Both the position numbers and the translations under genes were made by a program. A stretch of DNA of 48,459 nucleotides from an uncultured Bdellovibrionales bacterium (lineage in GTDB: Bacteria > Bdellovibrionota > FAC87 > UBA2466). Numbering within the stretch: the stretch's first letter is position 1; every line of letters begins with the position of its first letter. The stretch is from the NCBI GenBank assembly GCA_937903155.1, contig CALCZU010000100.1:1-48459 (forward strand). Direction: 5' to 3'. The notes under the pieces are model-generated. The model was given only the letters and a program-made list of their open reading frames with translations. It had not been told where the DNA came from and did not search any database. Positions 40,897-48,459 of the stretch are shown here, in pieces.

Positions 40897-42215
40897 TTGC
40901 AAAGAAGCGAGACGGACTCGAACTTTCAGAATCCGAATTAGAGTACCTTTTAAAAAGTTACTTAGACAAAGACACAAAAGATTATCAAATGTCCGCATGG
41001 CTCATGGCGGTTTATTTCAAAGGGCTTTCTGAAAAAGAGCTTTCGATTTGGACTCGATTGATGTGGAAGTCAGGACTTACGTTTCCTCGTGCTAATCGAA
41101 ATACATTTTGGATTGATAAACATTCAACGGGCGGTGTGGGCGATAAAACTTCGCTGGTGCTGGTGCCCTTAGTGCATCAGCTGGGCGAAAAACTTCTAGG
41201 TCCTGGAAAACTTCAAATCCCCATGATCTCAGGCCGGGGACTGGGGCATAGCGGAGGAACGCTCGACAAACTTGATTCGATTCCCGGATTTAGCTCTCAG
41301 ATTCCAATGAAAGAAGCGTTAAAGCTAATTTCCGAAAGAGGTTTTTTCATGTTGGGACAGACAGAAGAAATTGCTCCGGCGGATAAGCAGCTCTACGCTT
41401 TGCGAGACGTGACAGCGACCGTCGAGAGTATTCCTTTGATCGTTTCAAGTATCATGAGCAAAAAGCTTGCGGAATCTCCTGATGGGATCGTTTTCGATGT
41501 GAAAACGGGTTCGGGAGCTTTTATGACAACTGAAGAAAGAGCGGAACAACTCGCCTCTCATCTTGTCCGAGCGTCGAAAAAAGAAAACGTGGATGCCGTT
41601 GCTGTCGTTTCAAAGATGGATGAGCCATTAGGTTGGAAAGTCGGAAACTTATTAGAGATCGAAGAGTGCGCCGAGTTTTTAAAAGGGAAACAGGAGCCGG
41701 GTCTTCAAGAGGTCGTCTTCGAACTCGCGACTCAAATGGTGTTTCTCGCATCGAAAAGAACACTGAAACCCGAATCGATTCGCGAAAAGTGTCTCGAAGT
41801 TTCGCAAAGTCCCGAGACTTTTAAAAAGTTTGTGGAGATGTTCGAAAATCAGGGTGGAAATTGGAAGAGCTTTGAATCGAATGCTCAGAAAATGCGGCAG
41901 GAATTAGCATGCTTTGAGTTTCAGGCTCCTGACTCAGGAATCTTCGCAAGTTGCGAAGCAAAGAGCATCGGATTATTGCTGATTGATTTAGGCGGCGGCC
42001 GTCGCACGAAAGAGGATATCATCGACACTCGAGTTGGCTTTGAATTTTTAAAGAAGTGTGGGGATGAAGTCGCTAGGGGAGAAACTTTAGTAAAAGTGTA
42101 TTACAATCCTAAAACCGATCTGAAAAGCGTCCAAGAAAAGTTGACGAAAGCAATCCAGGTCAGTTCCGGGAAAGAGTTTCAAAAACAAAGTCTATTGGTG
42201 AAGAATTATTTATGA
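40878..42215 (+). CDS. deoA: Thymidine/pyrimidine-nucleoside phosphorylase
   Basis: A 445-residue protein with the two-domain layout of the family: helical domain 1-65 and the alpha/beta domain with KHSTGGVGDKTSL (phosphate site), SGRGLGHSGGTLDKLDS, SIMSKKLAES and DVKTGSGAFM. It splits thymidine, deoxyuridine or uridine with phosphate into base and (deoxy)ribose-1-phosphate. Thymidine-specific DeoA and broader Pdp enzymes cannot be separated by eye. The start lies inside deoB, and the stop overlaps the next start by 4 bases. Confidence 0.93.
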   Translation: MQVSEIIAKKRDGLELSESELEYLLKSYLDKDTKDYQMSAWLMAVYFKGLSEKELSIWTRLMWKSGLTFPRANRNTFWIDKHSTGGVGDKTSLVLVPLVHQLGEKLLGPGKLQIPMISGRGLGHSGGTLDKLDSIPGFSSQIPMKEALKLISERGFFMLGQTEEIAPADKQLYALRDVTATVESIPLIVSSIMSKKLAESPDGIVFDVKTGSGAFMTTEERAEQLASHLVRASKKENVDAVAVVSKMDEPLGWKVGNLLEIEECAEFLKGKQEPGLQEVVFELATQMVFLASKRTLKPESIREKCLEVSQSPETFKKFVEMFENQGGNWKSFESNAQKMRQELACFEFQAPDSGIFASCEAKSIGLLLIDLGGGRRTKEDIIDTRVGFEFLKKCGDEVARGETLVKVYYNPKTDLKSVQEKLTKAIQVSSGKEFQKQSLLVKNYL

Positions 42216-43048
42216 GTGTGTTGCAGAAAAATCTAGAAGAAGCCCGAGAAGCGTTAAAGAAACAAGTCCCCGAATTTCCGAAGTATTTGATTGTCCTTGG
42301 AAGTGGTCTTTCAGGGCTCTTGCAAAAAATCAAAATCGAAAAAGAAGTTTTGCTTTCGAGTATTCCTCATATTCGTCAATTGACCGTTGAGGGCCATGTC
42401 GCGCGACTTTTAATCGGGGACCTCGATGGAACTCGAGTGGCTTGTATGCAGGGTCGTCTTCATTACTACGAAGGCTATCCCATGGAGGATGTCGTTTTTC
42501 CATTTCGTCTTTTTGGACTGTCCGGTGCGGAAGTTTTTCTTCTGACAAATGCCGCTGGCGGAATTCATCCTGAGATGAAGCCGATGGATCTTCTGTTGGT
42601 GACCGATCATTTAAACCTCATGGGAACAAACCCTCTCGTGGGGAAAAATCCAGAGTTCTTAGGGCCGCGTTTTCCGGATATGACCCGACTTTATGACCCC
42701 GAACTTCGCGGGATTTTTGAAAAGACAGCTAAGAAACTGAATTTTCCATTACGACAAGGCGTTTACTTGGCACTTCACGGGCCCTCTTACGAAACCCCTG
42801 CCGAAATTCAAATGTATAAAGGTCTGGGTGCCGATGTCGTTGGAATGTCGACCGTTCCCGAAGCGATTACGCTCCATCATATGGGGAAAAGAGTGGTTGC
42901 GATTTCTTGCATCACGAATCTTGCGGCGGGGGTTGGAAAAGATTTGTTAGTTCATACTGAAGTTTTGGAAAACGCAAAAAAAATTCACAGCACCTTCGGT
43001 GAGCTCGTTTCCGAGGGATTTAAGGAGATCCGAAAACTTTATGAGTGA
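42212..43048 (+). CDS. punA: Purine-nucleoside phosphorylase (trimeric PNP family)
   Basis: A 278-residue protein of the trimeric PNP/MTAP class, distinct from hexameric DeoD. LGSGLSGL gives the phosphate loop; VEGHVARL, GRLHYYEGYPMEDV and TNAAGGIHPEMKPMDLL follow. HGPSYETPAEI and GADVVGMSTVPEAI line the base and ribose pocket. It releases guanine or hypoxanthine and (deoxy)ribose-1-phosphate. It overlaps deoA by 4 bases, and the cdd ATG lies in its last codons (ATGAGTGA). Confidence 0.9.
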   Translation: MSVLQKNLEEAREALKKQVPEFPKYLIVLGSGLSGLLQKIKIEKEVLLSSIPHIRQLTVEGHVARLLIGDLDGTRVACMQGRLHYYEGYPMEDVVFPFRLFGLSGAEVFLLTNAAGGIHPEMKPMDLLLVTDHLNLMGTNPLVGKNPEFLGPRFPDMTRLYDPELRGIFEKTAKKLNFPLRQGVYLALHGPSYETPAEIQMYKGLGADVVGMSTVPEAITLHHMGKRVVAISCITNLAAGVGKDLLVHTEVLENAKKIHSTFGELVSEGFKEIRKLYE

Positions 43049-43472
43049 ACTTCTTCCCATTGAAGATTTAAGTGCGTCCGACAAAAAACTGGTGAAGCTT
43101 GCCTTTCAAGCGCGCAAGAAAGCCCACGCGCCCTATTCAAACTATCTTGTGGGTTCGGTCGTCATCGATTCTCGTGGAAAATTATTTACGGGATGTAATG
43201 TTGAAAACGCGTCTTACCCTGCGAGTCTCTGCGCAGAGAGAACAGCTATCGTCAAAATGGTTTCTCGCGGTGGGAAACAAATTAAAAAAATCATTGTCGC
43301 AGCCTCTTCGGACGAACCCGTTTTTCCTTGTGGGATGTGCCTGCAGGTCATTGCAGAATTCGGCAAAAAATGCGAAGTGATTGCGGTAAACCGACGAGGG
43401 ACGACTTTTCGAAGAGCTCCATTCAAGGAACTTTTTCCCTACGCTTTTTCGAGCGAGAAATTGAACGGATGA
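43041..43472 (+). CDS. cdd: Cytidine deaminase
   Basis: A 143-residue protein from the ATG at 43041, which has AAGGAG 13 bases upstream; an earlier in-frame start at 42999 would extend deep into the PNP gene. The tetrameric CDA zinc site is complete: C64 and E66 in CAERTAI, and C97 and C100 in PCGMC. GCNVENASYP binds the nucleoside. It turns cytidine and deoxycytidine into uridine and deoxyuridine for the pyrimidine phosphorylase. The stop overlaps the next start (ATGA). Confidence 0.94.
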   Translation: MSELLPIEDLSASDKKLVKLAFQARKKAHAPYSNYLVGSVVIDSRGKLFTGCNVENASYPASLCAERTAIVKMVSRGGKQIKKIIVAASSDEPVFPCGMCLQVIAEFGKKCEVIAVNRRGTTFRRAPFKELFPYAFSSEKLNG

Positions 43473-44788
43473 CGTCCAAAGCGAAAACTCTTTCCGAACT
43501 GGCAATTTATGGAGGAACACTTATTCCAATGGATGGCCATACTCGGTCCATTCCAAATGCCGTGATTTACGTTGATCAGGGAAAGATTTCTAAAATTACG
43601 AGTCTCAAGAAAAAAGGGGAAAAGCCGTTTGCGAAAAAAGTTTTGGATGCGACGAATTGTCTTGTGATGCCAGGTTTTTCAAACGGCCACACCCACACTG
43701 GGATGACCCTTTTGCGCGGAATCGCCGATGATTTGGATTTAAAAGAGTGGCTTTTTCAAACGATTTTTCCTCTTGAACGCAAATGGGGAAATAAAGAGTT
43801 TGTCTACATGGGAACTTTGCTCGCGTGCCTCGAGATGATTAAAGGGGGCATCACTCTTTTTAATGACATGTATTATTTTGAAGAGTCTGCTGCAAAGGCG
43901 GTTCATGAGTCTGGAATGCGAGGTTTGTTAGGGCAGACCTTAGTCGAAATCAGTGGCGTCGAATCGAGTCAGACGATCATGGAAAAGTTTGACGAATATG
44001 TCGATGACGTCAAAAAATATCCTCTTGTGCAACCCGTAATCGCTCCGCACTCCATTTATGGTGTAACCGAAAAATCCTGGCCTTATGTCATTGAGTATGC
44101 CAAAAAACATGACCTCCCCATCCATGTACATCTCCAAGAGACGCAAGGGGAAGTCGACGAATGCTTGAAGAAATTTGGAAAGTCGCCGACCGAAATGTTT
44201 AAGTCGTGGGGACTTTGGGAACAAAAAGCGATCGCCGCCCACTGTGTTTGCTTAAGTGATAAAGATATTCAGATTTTAGGAAATCATGGAGTCGGTGTCG
44301 CTCATTGCCCCGAATCCAATTTGAAATTAGAGACCAAAATCAGTCCGGTGAAACAGTTGCGAGAAGCCGGAGCCAGTGTGGTACTAGGTACCGATGGGGT
44401 CGCAAGTAATAACAATTTAGATTTGCTCGAAGAGATCGATATCGCGTGCAAGTTGCAGGTTTACAAAAGTGGAGTAGGCGCCTTGTGCACTGAGGATGCT
44501 GTGAGGATTCTAACCATCGAAGGCGCAAAGGCGCTCGGCATGGATAAACACACAGGTTCTATCGAAGTTGGAAAATCAGCGGATATGATTGCCATCGATC
44601 TCGATGTTCCCCATGCCCAGCCCATGTACGATCCCTATTCTCATATCGTCTATAGCGCTCAAGCTTCCGACGTGAAACATTCGGTTGTTGCCGGAAAAAT
44701 TCTAATGAAAGACCGAAAAGTCCTGACGCTCGACGAAGCTGCAATCCTCAAAGAAGTAAAAGCCTGGCAGAAAAAGATTTCGAAATAG
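43469..44788 (+). CDS. Amidohydrolase, MTA/SAH-deaminase type
   Basis: A 439-residue metal-dependent amidohydrolase. The start at 43469 overlaps the cdd stop; the frame is open to 43328 inside cdd. HTHTG (H74, H76) gives the first metal ligands, and IHVHLQET, IAAHCVCL and LGTDGVASNN give the others. The arrangement matches the 5'-methylthioadenosine/S-adenosylhomocysteine deaminase group, which deaminates adenosine-type nucleosides to inosine-type ones. Placed last in a nucleoside-salvage operon, it could prepare adenosine derivatives for the PNP. Related chlorohydrolases and guanine deaminases are possible alternatives. Confidence 0.82.
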   Translation: MTSKAKTLSELAIYGGTLIPMDGHTRSIPNAVIYVDQGKISKITSLKKKGEKPFAKKVLDATNCLVMPGFSNGHTHTGMTLLRGIADDLDLKEWLFQTIFPLERKWGNKEFVYMGTLLACLEMIKGGITLFNDMYYFEESAAKAVHESGMRGLLGQTLVEISGVESSQTIMEKFDEYVDDVKKYPLVQPVIAPHSIYGVTEKSWPYVIEYAKKHDLPIHVHLQETQGEVDECLKKFGKSPTEMFKSWGLWEQKAIAAHCVCLSDKDIQILGNHGVGVAHCPESNLKLETKISPVKQLREAGASVVLGTDGVASNNNLDLLEEIDIACKLQVYKSGVGALCTEDAVRILTIEGAKALGMDKHTGSIEVGKSADMIAIDLDVPHAQPMYDPYSHIVYSAQASDVKHSVVAGKILMKDRKVLTLDEAAILKEVKAWQKKISK

Positions 44789-44841
44789 TCGTCCCACCCT
44801 TTTGGCTTTCAAATTGCATTTCATAAGATTAGGAGGCTTTT

Positions 44842-45180
44842 ATGAAAGCAATCATTCTTAGCTTACTTATCTTTCCGATGATTCTCATGGCCCAAGTCGA
44901 TAAACAGACCCTCTCCCGCTACGAAAGCCAACTCAGCGAAGTGAAGCAGGGAATTTTACTTCTGATGGATGAGCGTGCGGAAACTCTAGAAGGAACGCTG
45001 CGCTATCAAGACTTGGAGAAAAATATTGGGGAGTTAGACGCGAAGAGTATTCAGACCCAAGACAATCTCACATTACTCCAGTCTGGCTTAAATGACGCTG
45101 AACAAACTCGACTCGTACGAGTCATTGAAAACGATTTGCAAAATATGAAGTCGACTGTGCAAGACGTCACAGGACGTTAA
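44842..45180 (+). CDS. Small exported coiled-coil protein
   Basis: A 112-residue protein with AGGAGG 6 bases before the ATG and a signal peptide ending ILMAQ. The mature part is nearly all helical with heptad-like hydrophobic spacing (LSRYESQLSEVKQGILLL, LTLLQSGLNDAEQTRLV), suggesting a periplasmic coiled coil. No cysteines are present and no family is recognised. It follows the nucleoside operon by 53 bases and precedes the prkA promoter. Confidence 0.65.
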   Translation: MKAIILSLLIFPMILMAQVDKQTLSRYESQLSEVKQGILLLMDERAETLEGTLRYQDLEKNIGELDAKSIQTQDNLTLLQSGLNDAEQTRLVRVIENDLQNMKSTVQDVTGR

Positions 45181-45210
45181 CCGTTTGCAAAACGCGCCGC
45201 ATATTAACGG

Positions 45211-45315
45211 AATTCAATTTTTTAAGCCCTTGTTGCGCGCTGAATTGAATTTGTAGAGCTCGCCCCACGCATTGACTCTTTCTGACATTCAGATCACAAT
45301 TAAATGAATTGAATT
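45211..45315. repeat. Three phased copies of AATTGAATT around the prkA promoter
   Basis: AATTCAATT at 45211-45219 is the inverted form, and AATTGAATT occurs at 45243-45251 and 45307-45315; the latter two extend to TGAATTGAATT. Their centres (45215, 45247, 45311) are 32 and 64 bases apart, about three and six helical turns, so all three lie on one DNA face. Two stand upstream of the -35 and one just downstream of the -10, as for a repressor that loops DNA. The 190-base gap 45181-45370 also has TTCTTA-N5-TAAGAA at 45325-45341 in the leader. Confidence 0.45.
45272..45300 (+). promoter_or_regulatory. Candidate sigma-70 promoter of prkA
   Basis: TTGACT (45272-45277, 5 of 6) and CACAAT (45295-45300, 4 of 6) are separated by exactly 17 bases. 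The leader would be about 65 bases long, ending with CAGGAG 8 bases before the prkA ATG. No sigma-54 TGGCA-N-TTGC motif is seen here. Confidence 0.5.
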
Positions 45316-45370
45316 GCAGCCCTTTTCTTAAAAGATAAGAAATCATTTATAAAAAAACAGGAGATTTGTA

Positions 45371-47449
45371 ATGTCAGCAACCGTTTTGGACATCAAAGGC
45401 TTTATTCATAACCTCCAAGATCTTGATAAGTTTAAAAAAGCTCATTGGGAAGGGACCTTTCAACAGTACGTCGAACTTGTAAAAGAAAAGCCTGAAATTA
45501 CCCGTAATTCTTTTCAGCGTTTATACGATCTCATCATGCACTACGGTACGGAAGAGTACGTAGAATTCAAAAAGAAAATTACCGCTTTTAACTTCTTCAA
45601 AGATCCTATTGATAACGGTAAAGATGGGGTTTTCGGTCTCGATGTTCATCTCCATAAACTTGTAAATGTTTTAAAAGCCGCCGCTCAAGGCTACGGACCT
45701 GAAAAACGCGTCATCCTTTTGCACGGTCCTGTCGGAAGTTCCAAAAGTACGATTGCAAGACTGCTTAAAAAAGGGGTCGAATGGTATTCCACGACGGATG
45801 AAGGGGCCCTTTATACTTTCAAATGGCAGATTAAAGACGAAAAACTCGCGAAGAAAGTTTTAAACGGTTTGACTGAAATGAAAAGTCCGATGAATGAGGA
45901 TCCTTTGAAACTCATTCCTCTCGACTTCAGAAAAAAGTTCTGCGAAGAAGTCAATCGCGGACGTAAAGAAGGCCATCGAGTCAATATCGAAGGCGATCTC
46001 TGTCCTCCGATGCAGTACATCTTCAACGAACTTCTCATGCACTACGCTGGAGACTGGACCAAGGTCATCGACCATGTCGTTGTCGTTAGGCTTTTACTCT
46101 CCGAAAAAGCTCGAATCGGAATTGGAACTTTCCAACCCAAAGACGAAAAGAATCAGGATTCGACTGAGCTTACGGGTGACATCAACTACCGTAAAATCGC
46201 CGAATACGGTTCGGATTCAGACCCCAGAGCCTTCAATTTTGACGGTGAATTCAATATTGCAAATCGCGGAATCATCGAATTTATCGAAGTTCTTAAATTG
46301 GATGTCGCATTCTTGTACGACTTACTCGGAGCTTCTCAAGAGCATAAAGTAAAACCGAAGAAATTCGCGCAAACCGATATCGATGAAGTCATTATCGGAC
46401 ATACGAATGAACCGGAGTATCGCAAACTCCAGAACAACGAGTTCATGGAAGCCTTGAGAGACAGAACGGTGAAAATCGACGTTCCGTACATCACAAAGCA
46501 AAGCGAAGAAGTAAAGATTTACAAAAAGGATTTCAACTCGAGAAGCATTAAGGGCAAGCATATCGCCCCTCATACTCTCGAAATGGCAGCAATGTGGGCC
46601 GTTTTGACTCGTCTCGAAGTGCCTAAAAAAGCAAATCTCACGCTTCTGCAAAAATTAAAACTTTATAATGGTAAAACCCTCCCCGGTTTTACTGAAGATA
46701 ACGTGAGAGAGCTTCGAAAAGAAGCGAACCGTGAAGCGATGGAAGGGATCTCTCCTCGATATATTCAGGATAAGATCTCAAACGCGCTTGTGAATACTCG
46801 CGAAGGCAATGTTGCTTGTTTAAATCCATTCATGGTCTTAAACGAAATGGACGGGGGCTTAAAAAATCACTCTCTTATTTCTTCTGAAGAAAAAAAGAAG
46901 CATTATCGCGAACTTCTCGCGGTAGTGAAGCAAGAATATGAAGATATCGTGAAAAGCGAAGTCCAGAGAGCGATTTCAGCCGATGAAGAAGCCATGGCAA
47001 GACTTTGCTCGAATTACATCGACAACGTCAAAGCTTACACTCAACGCGAAAGAGTCAAAAATAAATACACGGGCCAGGATGAAGAGCCAGATGAAAGACT
47101 CATGCGCTCGATCGAAGAAAAGATCGACATTCCAGACAGCCGTAAAGATGATTTCCGTCGCGAAATCATGAATTACATCGGAGCGCTTGCTTTAGAAGGA
47201 CGTCAATTCGATTACAAAACGAATGAGCGTCTGCACAAAGCTTTGGAATTGAAACTTTTCGAAGATCAAAAAGACACCATTAAGCTCACAAGCCTTGTGT
47301 CCAATGTGGTCGATCAGAATACCCAAGAGAAAATCGACATCGTAAAAGGTCGGTTGATTAAAAATTACGGTTACTGCGAAATCTGTTCGACTGATATTCT
47401 GACTTTCGTGGCCAGTATTTTTGCCCGCGGAGATGTGAAGAGAAAATAG
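45371..47449 (+). CDS. prkA: PrkA/YeaG-family serine protein kinase
   Basis: A 692-residue protein, slightly longer than E. coli YeaG (about 644). Residues about 60-400 are the PrkA AAA domain with Walker A GPVGSSKS (119-126), and FDGEFNIANRGIIEFIE marks the Walker B/sensor region. The C-terminal part is the PrkA domain related to Hanks-type kinase folds. PrkA proteins act in starvation and stress responses and, in spore-formers, sporulation. They are nearly always encoded with YeaH/YhbH and often SpoVR/YcgB. Here yeaH follows after 9 bases. CAGGAG precedes the start. Confidence 0.92.
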   Translation: MSATVLDIKGFIHNLQDLDKFKKAHWEGTFQQYVELVKEKPEITRNSFQRLYDLIMHYGTEEYVEFKKKITAFNFFKDPIDNGKDGVFGLDVHLHKLVNVLKAAAQGYGPEKRVILLHGPVGSSKSTIARLLKKGVEWYSTTDEGALYTFKWQIKDEKLAKKVLNGLTEMKSPMNEDPLKLIPLDFRKKFCEEVNRGRKEGHRVNIEGDLCPPMQYIFNELLMHYAGDWTKVIDHVVVVRLLLSEKARIGIGTFQPKDEKNQDSTELTGDINYRKIAEYGSDSDPRAFNFDGEFNIANRGIIEFIEVLKLDVAFLYDLLGASQEHKVKPKKFAQTDIDEVIIGHTNEPEYRKLQNNEFMEALRDRTVKIDVPYITKQSEEVKIYKKDFNSRSIKGKHIAPHTLEMAAMWAVLTRLEVPKKANLTLLQKLKLYNGKTLPGFTEDNVRELRKEANREAMEGISPRYIQDKISNALVNTREGNVACLNPFMVLNEMDGGLKNHSLISSEEKKKHYRELLAVVKQEYEDIVKSEVQRAISADEEAMARLCSNYIDNVKAYTQRERVKNKYTGQDEEPDERLMRSIEEKIDIPDSRKDDFRREIMNYIGALALEGRQFDYKTNERLHKALELKLFEDQKDTIKLTSLVSNVVDQNTQEKIDIVKGRLIKNYGYCEICSTDILTFVASIFARGDVKRK

Positions 47450-47458
47450 GAAACACGA

Positions 47459-48459
47459 ATGAACTCCGGCATCAAACGTGACCACCAGAGGTTTAAACAG
47501 ATCGTCAAAGGGAAGATCAAGGACAACCTCAAAAAATATATTAGTCACGGCGAGATGATCGGCCGTCAGGGAAAGGATTATGTCAGTATTCCGATCCCTC
47601 AGATTGATCTTCCGCGTTTTAAGTTCGGAAAACGTCAGCAAGGAGGCGTCGGTCAAGGCGAGGGCGCTCCGGGAACGCAATTGGGCCCGGGTGAGGGCGA
47701 AGAGCCGGGTAAGGCCGGCAATTCCTCAGGCGAGCATTCGATGGAAATGGAAGTTTCGCTTCCGGAACTTGCCGAGATGCTTGGAGAAGAACTCGAACTT
47801 CCTCGCATTCAACCGAAGGGTTCGGGTGCGGTAAATGCTTACAAAAGTAAATTCAGCGGAATTCACAATGTGGGTCCGGCGAGTTTAAGACACGTGAAGC
47901 GAACGTTTAAAGAAGCGCTCAAACGTCAGGTGATTGAAGGGATTTACGATCCCGAAAATCCCGTGATTATCCCAATTAAAAAAGATTTCCGTTACCGAAT
48001 GTGGAAGACGGTGACGAAGCCTGAGAATAACGCCTGCATCATTTACATGATGGACGTGTCTGGCAGTATGGGAGACGAACAAAAAGAAATCGTCCGTACC
48101 GAAAGTTTTTGGATCGATACCTGGATCCGTTCTCAGTACAACGACGTTCAAATCCGTTACATCATCCACGACGCCTCGGCTCGCGAAGTCGACCAAGAGA
48201 CTTTTTATCATACCCGCGAAAGCGGTGGAACCTTGATTAGTTCCGCGTACAAGCTTTGCAATGAGCTCATCGATAAACACTATCCGGTTTCAGAATGGAA
48301 TCTTTACGCATTTCATTTCTCTGACGGCGACAACTGGTCAGGGGAAGACACCAAACTGTGTCTCGATCTTTTGAATCAAGAGTTATTACCGAAACTCAAT
48401 TCATTTTGCTACGGACAAGTCGAAAGTCGTTACGGAAGCGGCCAATTTATTAAAGATCT
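47459..48459 (+). CDS. yeaH: YeaH/YhbH-family (DUF444) protein, partial at right edge
   Basis: The frame is open from the ATG at 47459 to the window edge, giving 333 of roughly 420 residues. The N-terminal 60 residues are basic (RDHQRFKQIVKGKIKDNL) with KDYVSIPIPQIDLPRF. A Gly-rich linker (about 60-90) follows. The VWA-like domain has the metal-ion site DVSGSMGD starting at D199 and HFSDGDNW. These match DUF444 partners of PrkA. The pair forms an operon in many bacteria; a SpoVR-type gene may follow outside the window. Confidence 0.92.
   Translation, partial: MNSGIKRDHQRFKQIVKGKIKDNLKKYISHGEMIGRQGKDYVSIPIPQIDLPRFKFGKRQQGGVGQGEGAPGTQLGPGEGEEPGKAGNSSGEHSMEMEVSLPELAEMLGEELELPRIQPKGSGAVNAYKSKFSGIHNVGPASLRHVKRTFKEALKRQVIEGIYDPENPVIIPIKKDFRYRMWKTVTKPENNACIIYMMDVSGSMGDEQKEIVRTESFWIDTWIRSQYNDVQIRYIIHDASAREVDQETFYHTRESGGTLISSAYKLCNELIDKHYPVSEWNLYAFHFSDGDNWSGEDTKLCLDLLNQELLPKLNSFCYGQVESRYGSGQFIKD

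Noticed and set aside
43328..43468. 47-residue N-terminal extension of the amidohydrolase
   Set aside because: It would overlap the zinc-site codons of cdd in another frame; the ATG at 43469 in the ATGA overlap fits the operon pattern.
45280..45330. Sigma-54 promoter before prkA, suggested by ATTGCAG
   Set aside because: No TGGCA-like -24 element stands at the needed distance; the sigma-70 hexamers fit better.
47885..48280. 131-codon minus-strand frame in yeaH
   Set aside because: It is antisense to the conserved VWA-like domain of YeaH and shows no domain of its own.
1..48459. tRNA, rRNA, CRISPR arrays, prophage or insertion-sequence genes
   Set aside because: I looked for regularly spaced repeats, transposase or integrase motifs and cloverleaf-like sequences and saw none; weak or unusual RNAs cannot be excluded by eye.

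Overview
The window looks like a chromosomal segment of a Gram-negative bacterium. It has two TolC-type outer-membrane channels, a tripartite efflux pump, a TatA subunit, many Sec signal peptides, PrkA/YeaH and PilT. The mix of a PrkA-YeaH pair, a MEMO-family protein, a small SET protein, lineage-specific secreted proteins and many tightly packed convergent genes would fit a Bdellovibrionota or other 'deltaproteobacterial' lineage. That placement is inference; no rRNA or tRNA is present to test it. I see no prophage, insertion sequence or CRISPR array.

Layout. 1-2.6 kb: the tail of an unidentified protein, a secreted HExxH protein, a LysR regulator, and a small secreted protein behind a strong Fur-box match. 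2.7-7.7 kb: a short RecQ lacking the usual winged-helix domain, a SET-domain protein, a TolC-like protein and a large ChaN-like protein. 7.7-7.9 kb: a nested palindromic repeat. 8-12.4 kb: a MEMO-family protein, then a three-gene acyl-CoA carboxylase operon (carboxyltransferase, biotin carboxylase, biotin carrier). 12.4-17.2 kb: a block of four exported proteins of unknown function, including a possible permuted papain-like enzyme and a tandem paralogous pair. 17.2-21.7 kb: a tolC-hlyD-MFS efflux operon read divergently from a TetR regulator, with a likely operator between the pump's -35 and -10. 21.7-24.4 kb: a glycosyltransferase and a polysaccharide-polymerase-like membrane protein. 24.5-28 kb: a 54-residue membrane protein and PilT, then (minus strand) a small cationic exported protein, tatA and a VTT-GDPD fusion. 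28.1-33.4 kb: an outer-membrane-type protein, an SDR oxidoreductase, a large exported protein, a YkgJ-type Cys-cluster protein and an NtrC-type response regulator.

33.5 kb to the end is almost continuous plus-strand housekeeping. A TPR lipoprotein-like or periplasmic protein leads prmA and a thiamine transporter (thiB, thiP, thiQ) in one overlapping operon. Next is a nucleoside-salvage operon (deoC, deoB, deoA, purine nucleoside phosphorylase, cdd, and an MTA/SAH-type deaminase) that would turn imported nucleosides into bases, pentose phosphates and glyceraldehyde-3-phosphate plus acetaldehyde. A small exported coiled-coil protein follows. Last come prkA and yeaH; yeaH runs off the right edge.

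Two whole-window patterns stand out. All seven convergent gene pairs meet within 3 bases or overlap by 4, three of them sharing a TTAA. The prkA promoter carries three copies of one 9-base motif whose centres are 32 and 64 bases apart. The strongest candidates for something new are the Fur-boxed His-rich exported protein, the VTT-GDPD fusion overlapping tatA, the exported permuted-papain candidate beside the paralogous pair, and the phased repeats before prkA. No intergenic stretch exceeds 300 bases.
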